Shown: piece by piece, positions 30,462 through 35,870 of the stretch | How the letters are laid out: each line of letters opens with the position of its first letter | Position numbering within the stretch: position 1 is the stretch's first letter | Source of the DNA: DASYVD01 sp050693035 | Lineage (GTDB): Bacteria > Actinomycetota > UBA4738 > CALAEC01 | Assembly: GCA_050693035.1 (NCBI GenBank) | Contig: JBOGWB010000035.1 | Coordinates: 1-35,870, forward strand | Reading direction: 5' to 3' | Length of the DNA: 35,870 nucleotides | The notes under the pieces: model-generated | What the model saw: only the letters and a program-made list of their open reading frames with translations | Databases searched by the model: none | Told to the model about the DNA's origin: nothing | Position numbers and translations under genes: made by a program

Positions 30462-31310
30462 ATGCCGAGGGCCGTCGACCTGCACGTGCACCTTCCCATG
30501 GAGGAGTGGTTGACGAGCGCCATCGGTCCGATGCTCGAGGCCACCGAGAAGTACTTCCGCCGAGAGGTGGAGCGGAAGACGCTCGATCAGGTGGCGGAGG
30601 AGTACGCGGAGCGAGATGTCCTCGGGGTGGTACTCGATTGGGACGACCGCACGGCCACGGAACGTCCCTGGCTCGGCAACGATTTCATGGCGACGCTCTC
30701 CGAGCGTTACCCGGGCGTGTTGATGGGCTTCGGGTCCGTGGACCCGCGATCGCCGCAGGCCGTGGAGGAGATGCAGCGCGCGGCCGACCTCGGGCTGAAG
30801 GGCCTGAAGTTCCACCCCACGATGCAGGCCTTCGATCCGGCGGACGAGCAGTTTTACCCGCTGTGGGAGCGGGCCCAGGAGCTCCGTCTGGTTCTGCTGT
30901 TCCACACGGGAACGTGCGGGATCGGCGCCGGAACACCCGGGGCCGGAGGGACGAAGATCCGGTATTCCCACCCGAAGTTCCTCGACTCGGTGGCCGCGGA
31001 CTTCCCCAGCATCACGTTCGTGGCCGCGCACTTCGGATGGCCCTGGTTCCAGGAGTGCCTGGCCATCGCCGTGCACAAGTTCAACGTGTGGATCGAGCTG
31101 TCTGGATGGGCGCCCCGGTACCTGCCGCCGGAAGTCGTTCGCGAAGCGGGGAAGCGTCTCAACCAACGGACCCTGTTCGGCAGCGACTACCCGTTCATCG
31201 ACCTCGACCGGTGGTTCAAGGAGTTCGATGACCTCGGATTCTCCGACGAGGCCCGCGAGAACATCCTCCGGGGGAACGCCTCCCGCCTGCTGCGGCTGCA
31301 GCTGGAGTAG
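30462..31310 (+). CDS. Amidohydrolase-2 (ACMSD-like) family metal enzyme
   Basis: A 282-residue TIM-barrel protein of the amidohydrolase_2 group, whose members are hydrolases or non-oxidative decarboxylases. Metal ligands are visible: His8 and His10 in VDLHVHL, a His in LLFHTGT, a His in FVAAHFGWPWF, and the catalytic Asp in LFGSDYPF. The segment GFGSVDPRSPQAVEEMQRA followed by GLKGLKFHP is common to actinobacterial members that sit next to acyl-CoA genes. The substrate is unknown. It is co-transcribed with the 3-hydroxyacyl-CoA dehydrogenase gene and converges with the aminotransferase gene 21 bases later. Confidence 0.85.
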   Translation: MPRAVDLHVHLPMEEWLTSAIGPMLEATEKYFRREVERKTLDQVAEEYAERDVLGVVLDWDDRTATERPWLGNDFMATLSERYPGVLMGFGSVDPRSPQAVEEMQRAADLGLKGLKFHPTMQAFDPADEQFYPLWERAQELRLVLLFHTGTCGIGAGTPGAGGTKIRYSHPKFLDSVAADFPSITFVAAHFGWPWFQECLAIAVHKFNVWIELSGWAPRYLPPEVVREAGKRLNQRTLFGSDYPFIDLDRWFKEFDDLGFSDEARENILRGNASRLLRLQLE

Positions 31311-31331
31311 GCGCGGACCAGGACTGAGTAC

Positions 31332-32435
31332 CTAGGAGCGGCCGAGGGCGTCGAGCGCAGTGACGACGTCGTCCTCGTTGTTGAAGGCGTGGAAACCCAG
31401 CCGCAGGAACCCTCCCCGGACGGCGGCGAGCACACGGCGTTCCTTCATCCGTTCGCGAACCGCTCCGGCGTCGGGAATACGGACCCCGATGATCTGGGTG
31501 GGCTCGTCCTCCGGGACCAGGTCGAAGCCGCGGCTCGATGCCTCTTCGCGGAACGCGGCGGCCAGCTCGAGGCACCGCTTCTCGACGGCGGCGCGATCCA
31601 GCGACAGGTGCAGATCGAGGGCGGCCCGGGCGCCCACGAACGAGAACCACGGCCAGGAGGCGTCGAGCTTCCGCGCATCCTCGGCCAGTGGGGCCTCACC
31701 GTAGTAGTCCTCGTACGGATCGGGCACGGAGTGCCAGTTGGGCGCCAGGGGTTGCAGCTCCTCTAGCCGATCCGGGCGGACGTAGAGCCATGCCGCTCCC
31801 CTCGGAGCGAGGAGCCACTTGTACCCGTGGCATCCGAGATAGTCGATACCGAGTGCTCCCGCGTCGACGCGCAGAGCCCCGAGCGATTGCGTCGCGTTCA
31901 CGAACAGGCGAGCTCCGTGCTCCTTGCACCGAGCGGCCAGATCGCCGAGGCGAACCCGGAACCCGTTCGAGGATTGCACCTCGCTGATCGCCATCAGCAC
32001 CGTGGTGTCGTCGATGGCGCCCACGAGGTCCTCGGTGCGGACCACCCCGTCCTTCGCCGGGACCTCCGTCACGGCGAAGCCCCGCCGCCGCAGCGCGAGC
32101 CACGGCGCGAGGTTGCTGCGGAACTCCCGTTCACCCACCACGACCTTGCCCGTGGGAAGCGAGGCGGCCACGGTGGCGGCGCACTCCGACAGGGAGGTCG
32201 TCAGGGCTACCGTGCCACCGGCGGCGCCGATCAGCCGGGCGAACTGCTCGCGCGTCACTTCCCCCTCGGCCTCCCACGCTTGCCAGGAGAACTCCCCGGC
32301 CTCCCACTCCGCCTCGGCGCGGCGGAGGGCCTCCAGGACGGGACGGGCGGCGGGAGGGACCGTCGGGGTATTCAGCCACACCCACCGCTCGAGCGCGGGG
32401 AACACGTCGCGGAACGCGGCGAGGGCGTCGTTCAC
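31332..32435 (-). CDS. Class V aminotransferase-like PLP protein with Asn at the pyridine-N site
   Basis: A 367-residue fold-type I PLP protein similar to cysteine desulfurase/isopenicillin-epimerase relatives. The Schiff-base Lys206 is in GCHGYKWLLAP; Gln183 in ATQSLG stacks as usual. Asn180 (FVNATQ) stands where nearly all members have Asp, the residue that protonates the PLP ring nitrogen. No mobile Cys loop of true cysteine desulfurases is seen. The substrate is unknown. The GTG at 32435 overlaps the glycosyltransferase stop by four bases (GTGA), so it ends an operon that runs from 35870 downwards. Confidence 0.82.
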   Translation of the reverse strand: MNDALAAFRDVFPALERWVWLNTPTVPPAARPVLEALRRAEAEWEAGEFSWQAWEAEGEVTREQFARLIGAAGGTVALTTSLSECAATVAASLPTGKVVVGEREFRSNLAPWLALRRRGFAVTEVPAKDGVVRTEDLVGAIDDTTVLMAISEVQSSNGFRVRLGDLAARCKEHGARLFVNATQSLGALRVDAGALGIDYLGCHGYKWLLAPRGAAWLYVRPDRLEELQPLAPNWHSVPDPYEDYYGEAPLAEDARKLDASWPWFSFVGARAALDLHLSLDRAAVEKRCLELAAAFREEASSRGFDLVPEDEPTQIIGVRIPDAGAVRERMKERRVLAAVRGGFLRLGFHAFNNEDDVVTALDALGRS

Positions 32436-33394
32436 GGCGCGGAGCCGCCCCGAGGAACGGGGTCGTTTCCCTCCCCGCGCAGCACGCGCCGGCGCAGCCC
32501 GGCAAGGTAGCCGGCCATCTTGGCCACGTCCGCCAGGGCCATGAGGGCGGGCACGGCCAGGAGCGCGCTCGCCCGCTCCACCGGGCGCCCGGTGAGCAGG
32601 CGGAACGCCCGCCGGAGCGGACGCCGGCTGTACAGGGCGCCCGCCGCCGCAAGCAGTACGAGTGGCCCGCGCCGGCGGGAGAGCAGCGCCCCCACCAGGA
32701 GCCCGTAGACCCCGAACCGGAGAGCGTGTCGTTCCGGGTGCATGGCGGCCAGGCCGTCGCCCTGGGCGTACCGGAAGTACTGGCGCCACATCGCCGGCAG
32801 GGTGGGCCGGATCCGCCAATAGGCCACGGAGCGGGGGACGAACTCCATCACCGCGTCGAGCTCGCGCAGCCGGTGGTTCAGATACATGTCCTCGCCGATC
32901 TCCAGCCACTCCGGATAGCCTCCGGCCCGCTCGAAGGCCTCTCTCCGAAAGGCCACCGAGCGCGAGGAAGGCATGAATCGTTCCGGGTCGACCTCCTCCT
33001 CTTCGCGCACCGAAACCCCGGCCGAGCAGGCCTCGAAGAAGGACCGTGCGATGGGCCGGTAGAAGCCCATCGCCACGTCCGCACCGCCCTCGATGGCCCG
33101 TTCCAGGTGGGCGAGCCAGTCGGGACCGAGCACGCAATCGGCATCGGAGACGGCGATCACGTCGTGGGCGGCCGCACGGATCGCCGCGTTCCTGCCGCGG
33201 GCGATGTTCGATCCGGGGGCCTCGATCAGCGTGACGTCGGCGGCCGACCGAAGGGCGTCGAGCGTCCCGTCGGTGGACCCCCCGTCCACGATCACCACCT
33301 CGTCCGGCGGCCGGGTCTGCGCCCGAATCGACGACAGGAAGTCACCGACATGCTCTCCGGCGTCTTTCACCGTGGCGACGAGCGAGATCTTCAT
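32432..33394 (-). CDS. Family 2 glycosyltransferase with membrane-associated C-terminus
   Basis: A 320-residue GT-A fold transferase. It begins MKISLVATVKDAGEHVGDFL and has EVVIVDGGSTDGTLDAL, the nucleotide-sugar Asp motif AVSDADCVL and a later GEDMYLNHRL acceptor/base segment. About 80 C-terminal residues contain two or three hydrophobic stretches (VYGLLVGALL, LVLLAAAGALY, ALLAVPALMALADV) that could anchor it. Donor and acceptor are unknown; envelope polysaccharide or glycolipid synthesis is likely with the next gene. The ATG at 33394 overlaps the upstream glycosyltransferase stop as ATGA. Confidence 0.87.
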   Translation of the reverse strand: MKISLVATVKDAGEHVGDFLSSIRAQTRPPDEVVIVDGGSTDGTLDALRSAADVTLIEAPGSNIARGRNAAIRAAAHDVIAVSDADCVLGPDWLAHLERAIEGGADVAMGFYRPIARSFFEACSAGVSVREEEEVDPERFMPSSRSVAFRREAFERAGGYPEWLEIGEDMYLNHRLRELDAVMEFVPRSVAYWRIRPTLPAMWRQYFRYAQGDGLAAMHPERHALRFGVYGLLVGALLSRRRGPLVLLAAAGALYSRRPLRRAFRLLTGRPVERASALLAVPALMALADVAKMAGYLAGLRRRVLRGEGNDPVPRGGSAP

Positions 33395-34512
33395 CCGACG
33401 ACCTTCTCGTACACCTGGAGCGTCATTCGAGCGGTTCGCTCCCATGAGAACGCGGCCGCCCGCGCGCGGCCGGCGGCCGAGAGCCGCGCGGCCAGGTCCT
33501 CCCCGGCCAGGACGCGCTCGATGGCTTCCGCGAGCTGCCCGGTGGACCGGGGCTCCACGAGGAGGGCGGCGTCACCGGTGACCTCGGGGAGCGAGGAGAC
33601 CCTCGACGCCACCACCGGAACGCCCCGGACCATGGCCTCGAGCACCGGCAGGCCGAACCCCTCGTACAGCGAGGGGTATGCGAACGCCGAGGCTCCGCGA
33701 TACAGGGCGTCGAGCTCTCGGGCTCCCACCCGCCCCGTCATCACGACCTCGCCGGGCCCGGGCGTGGCCACCTCACGGAGGAGTTGCCGGGCGTGCCATC
33801 CCATCGGGCCGGCCAGGACGAGGGCATGGGGGAGGGCGCCCGCCGCGGTGCCTCTGCGGTACGCGCGCACCAGCCGGATCAGGTTCTTCCTGGGCTCGAG
33901 CAATCCCACGAAGAGGAGGTACGGGCGGGGGACCTTCAGCCTGTCGATGATCTCATCCGGGTCGGCTGCCGCCTTCGGCAGCGCCGCGGCCAGCGGGACG
34001 ACGTGAACCCGGTTCGGGTCGGCACGAGTGAACCTGACCAGGTCCCGCGCCGTGTGCTCCGACACGGTGATGAGGGCGTCCGCGTTCCGGGCCGCCCTCC
34101 GCACTCCGGCCCGGAAGAGGTTCCGCCATACCGCCGGGAAGAGCCGTGGATACACCCGAAAGGCCAGATCGTGCACGGTGACGACGAGCCGCTGGTCGGG
34201 CCCCGGCGGCGGGAGCGCCACCGGCGAGGGTGCGTGCAGCAGATCCATGCTCGTGAGGTCCTCGGGTAGCGGGGGGCGACCGAGAAGCGCCCACTCCGGA
34301 TACAGCCGCCGGATGCCCTGAGGGAGCTCGCGGATGGGGAATCGATCCATCCACGGCTCACCCCGCCTTCCCGGGAACGCGGAGTGGAACAGCGTGAGCT
34401 GGGGTGCGCCGTCGGCGGCCGCCAACGCCGGGACGAGCTCCCGGACGTAGGTCCCGATGCCCCCCGGAGCGTCGTAGAAGACCTGGTCGACGTGGAAAGC
34501 GACGGACGTCAC
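33391..34512 (-). CDS. Family 4 (GT-B) glycosyltransferase
   Basis: A 373-residue GT-B fold retaining transferase, mannosyl/rhamnosyltransferase-like. The N-terminal half has VFYDAPGGIGTYVRELVPAL and TVHDLAFRVYP. The C-terminal half has LLFVGLLEPRKNLIRLVRAYR and the donor-site EX7E motif in SLYEGFGLPVLEAMVRG. No signal peptide or membrane helix is seen. The GTG at 34512 overlaps the cupin stop as GTGA; codons further upstream in the open frame read through the cupin gene. It works with the adjacent GT2 in an unidentified envelope pathway. Confidence 0.88.
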   Translation of the reverse strand: MTSVAFHVDQVFYDAPGGIGTYVRELVPALAAADGAPQLTLFHSAFPGRRGEPWMDRFPIRELPQGIRRLYPEWALLGRPPLPEDLTSMDLLHAPSPVALPPPGPDQRLVVTVHDLAFRVYPRLFPAVWRNLFRAGVRRAARNADALITVSEHTARDLVRFTRADPNRVHVVPLAAALPKAAADPDEIIDRLKVPRPYLLFVGLLEPRKNLIRLVRAYRRGTAAGALPHALVLAGPMGWHARQLLREVATPGPGEVVMTGRVGARELDALYRGASAFAYPSLYEGFGLPVLEAMVRGVPVVASRVSSLPEVTGDAALLVEPRSTGQLAEAIERVLAGEDLAARLSAAGRARAAAFSWERTARMTLQVYEKVVG

Positions 34513-34811
34513 GGTGACCTCGAGGCTTCGACGCAAGCCACTCCCTGGGGACCCACCGTCGCCGCATGCTCGGTTCCTGGCTCGATGTCGAGCCGGTCTC
34601 CCGACTCGAGCTCCACGTCCCCGTCCCGAGTGACGATCCTTCCCTCCGCGCAGAACAGCACCTTGTGATACGGGTGGTCGTGCCAGCCGTATGTGTCCCC
34701 GGGGGCGTTCGACCACCACCGCGGCTGCGACAGTCCTTCCTCCCGGAGCCGGCGCTCGAGTTCCTGGTTGCTCGGCGAGGGTGCGGTGCCCGGTGTCCTG
34801 GTGGCAACCAT
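34509..34811 (-). CDS. Small cupin-domain protein
   Basis: A 100-residue single-domain cupin. Motif 1 is GWHDHPYHKVLFCAEG, with two metal-binding His and a third potential His, but Lys stands where Glu is typical. Motif 2 is LDIEPGTEHAATVG with the last His. It may bind metal or a small molecule; no enzyme activity can be assigned. The ATG directly abuts the stop of the upstream DUF2007 gene, and its own stop overlaps the glycosyltransferase start. Confidence 0.82.
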   Translation of the reverse strand: MVATRTPGTAPSPSNQELERRLREEGLSQPRWWSNAPGDTYGWHDHPYHKVLFCAEGRIVTRDGDVELESGDRLDIEPGTEHAATVGPQGVACVEASRSP

Positions 34812-35207
34812 CTAGTCAGTTTCCTCGGGTTCCGACCGCTCGATCTCCTCGATGATCTCCCGAGCCTCGAGCAGGCGATGCTCCTGGACCAGGACGGCGA
34901 CCGGAAGCAGGAGGGTCTCCCCGTAGGGGCCTCCCTGCCACTCCGGATACATCCTCACCCCGATGCCTTCGGCCTCGAGCCGGCCTGCCAGCAAGCGCGC
35001 CTCCTGCTCCCGGACGAACTCAGCCACGGGAAGCCACCTGGAGCCCGGTAGTCCTCGGGGCTCCGGCGCGACTACCGGTTCGGGGGCCGGCTGCGGAGCG
35101 GGCCCCAGTACCAGCGGGGTGCCGTCATCCGCGCAGGTGTCGAAGCCGGGCCGATACTCGGCCCCACACGTCGGGCAGTAGCCGCCGACGTCGCTGACAC
35201 CGGTCAC
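34812..35207 (-). CDS. Zinc-ribbon DUF2007-like protein
   Basis: A 131-residue protein. The N-terminal ribbon is YCPTCGAEYRPGFDTCADDGTPL, where the fourth ligand position is Asp, so it has three Cys. A Pro/Glu-rich linker follows, then a C-terminal DUF2007-type domain (WLPVAEFVREQEARLLAGRL, GIGVRMYPEWQ, LLLPVAVLVQEHRLLEAREI). DUF2007 domains are described as putative signal-transducing or regulatory modules. The GTG at 35207 overlaps the previous stop as GTGA. Confidence 0.78.
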   Translation of the reverse strand: MTGVSDVGGYCPTCGAEYRPGFDTCADDGTPLVLGPAPQPAPEPVVAPEPRGLPGSRWLPVAEFVREQEARLLAGRLEAEGIGVRMYPEWQGGPYGETLLLPVAVLVQEHRLLEAREIIEEIERSEPEETD

Positions 35208-35452
35208 TTCGCGTCGCCGCGCCCGCGGAGCGTCCACGTGGACCGCCGGGCCCACGGTTCGGCCCGCAAGGTCCACGGCCGGTCCGTGTACCGCCGGGCC
35301 TGGAGCACGCCCATGCGGAGGTTCTCCACCCTTCCCGCCATGACCCACGGGGAGCGCCGGTTCACGCCCCCCCTGAGGGTGTGCTCCAGCGCCGCGAGCA
35401 CGATCCGCTCCTCCTCGGGTGTGAGGTCGGGCGGAAGCTCGAACCGCGGCAT
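35204..35452 (-). CDS. Acyl-CoA carboxylase epsilon-like small subunit
   Basis: An 82-residue basic protein lying ten bases after an acyl-CoA carboxylase beta-subunit gene. LTPEEERIVLAALEHTLRG, then RSPWVMAGRVENLRMGVLQARR, then a Trp/Arg-rich end resemble the small epsilon subunits that stabilise actinobacterial propionyl/acetyl-CoA carboxylases. These are poorly conserved, so the call leans on position and the PEE...AAL...W pattern. GGGAGGAG precedes the ATG at 35452. Confidence 0.6.
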   Translation of the reverse strand: MPRFELPPDLTPEEERIVLAALEHTLRGGVNRRSPWVMAGRVENLRMGVLQARRYTDRPWTLRAEPWARRSTWTLRGRGDAK

Positions 35453-35462
35453 GGGCTCCTCC

Positions 35463-35870
35463 CTACAAGGGGATGTTGCCGTGCTTCCGGGGCGGGAGGC
35501 CCTCTCGCTTGGTGCCGAGCATCCGGAGGGCCTGGATCAACCGGATGCGGGTATCGGCCGGCTCGATCACCTCGTCGATGAACCCTCGCTCCGCTGCGAT
35601 GTACGGGTTGGCGAACTTCTCCTCGTACTCCGCGATCAGCTCCTTCCGCCGGGCGCCCCGGTCTTCGGCGCTCTGAAGCTCCTTACGGAACACGATGTTC
35701 ACCGCACCCTCCGGTCCCATCACGGCGATCTCTGCGGTGGGCCACGCGAACGCCATATCCGCACGGATCGACTTCGAGTTCATGACGACGTAGGCGCCGC
35801 CGTACGCCTTGCGGGTGATGACCTGGATGCGCGGAACCGTCGCCTCGGTGAAGGCGAACAGCAGCTTCGC
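35463..35870 (-). CDS. Acyl-CoA carboxylase beta (carboxyltransferase) subunit, C-terminal part
   Basis: The last 135 residues of a carboxyltransferase whose start lies right of the window. The sequence reads LLFAFTEATVPRIQVITRKAYGGAYVVMNSK, then AFAWPTAEIAVMGPEGAVNIVFR, and ends in RKHGNIPL. This is the conserved C-terminus of propionyl-CoA carboxylase beta (PccB/AccD5) proteins, including the GPEGA oxyanion-type loop. It would take carboxyl-biotin from the BCCP protein at 16792-18537 and carboxylate propionyl-CoA or a similar acyl-CoA. Substrate choice (propionyl, acetyl or longer) depends on residues partly outside the window. Confidence 0.92.
   Translation of the reverse strand, partial: AKLLFAFTEATVPRIQVITRKAYGGAYVVMNSKSIRADMAFAWPTAEIAVMGPEGAVNIVFRKELQSAEDRGARRKELIAEYEEKFANPYIAAERGFIDEVIEPADTRIRLIQALRMLGTKREGLPPRKHGNIPL

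Noticed and set aside
29547..31166. Long minus-strand open frame opposite the 3-hydroxyacyl-CoA dehydrogenase and amidohydrolase genes
   Set aside because: Shadow frame; composition is His/Arg/Glu-rich without motifs, while both plus-strand genes show conserved active sites.

Overview
The window is about 36 kb of very GC-rich DNA, densely packed, with many GTG starts and many 1- or 4-base gene overlaps. It looks like an uncultured member of the Actinomycetota. The supporting signs are an F420:NADPH oxidoreductase, an actinobacterial-type acyl-CoA carboxylase with a small epsilon-like subunit, actinobacterial-type SdhC/SdhD/SdhA/SdhB, and repeated TANNNT (mostly TAGNNT) -10 boxes 6-10 bases before start codons, as expected for leaderless or near-leaderless transcripts. 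The class cannot be fixed from the sequence. No tRNA, rRNA, CRISPR array, insertion sequence or phage gene was seen. No gene-free stretch exceeds about 180 bases.

Layout. (1) 96-2116: a short-type isocitrate dehydrogenase overlapping a malate dehydrogenase. (2) 2125-3994: a methyltransferase and a zinc-ribbon membrane protein on the minus strand, diverging from a possible 11-codon leader ORF coupled to a small Cys-rich-tail protein. (3) 3995-5068: a second, co-linear isocitrate dehydrogenase on the minus strand. (4) 5244-7312: a cupredoxin-FN3 protein, a basic Rho_N-like protein, and a membrane protein coupled to a DUF421 protein. (5) 7323-13950, minus strand: sdhC-sdhD-sdhA, then frdA-frdBC(fusion)-frdD, then sdhB, so a complete fumarate reductase set lies inside the succinate dehydrogenase set. 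(6) 14035-16761: methylmalonyl-CoA mutase large subunit, F420:NADPH oxidoreductase, DUF393 protein. (7) 16792-19368: biotin carboxylase/BCCP protein diverging from biotin ligase. (8) 19372-23787: a GNAT protein, then a tightly coupled cluster of two thiolase-fold proteins without the catalytic Cys, a VOC protein and two DUF35 zinc-ribbon/OB proteins. (9) 23873-31310: a giant cyclase-ATPase-TPR regulator, acyl-CoA dehydrogenase, M23 peptidase, 3-hydroxyacyl-CoA dehydrogenase, amidohydrolase. (10) 31332-35870, minus strand: class V aminotransferase, two glycosyltransferases, cupin, DUF2007 protein, carboxylase epsilon-like protein and the C-terminus of an acyl-CoA carboxylase beta subunit that runs off the window.

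Much of the window fits one metabolic theme. Acyl chains are oxidised (acyl-CoA dehydrogenase, 3-hydroxyacyl-CoA dehydrogenase, thiolase-like/DUF35 cluster). Propionyl-CoA is carboxylated (biotinylated alpha subunit, beta and epsilon-like subunits, biotin ligase) and rearranged to succinyl-CoA (mutase). The product enters the TCA cycle (Sdh/Frd, Mdh, two Icd paralogues). Two succinate/fumarate enzymes and two isocitrate dehydrogenases with different predicted cofactors suggest redox flexibility.

The most unusual items are the nested sdh/frd locus with its FrdB-FrdC fusion, the Cys-less thiolase pair with two DUF35 partners, the leader-ORF/CCGHPGEPGC small-protein locus, and the Lys-Tyr versus Asp-Ile pair of isocitrate dehydrogenases.
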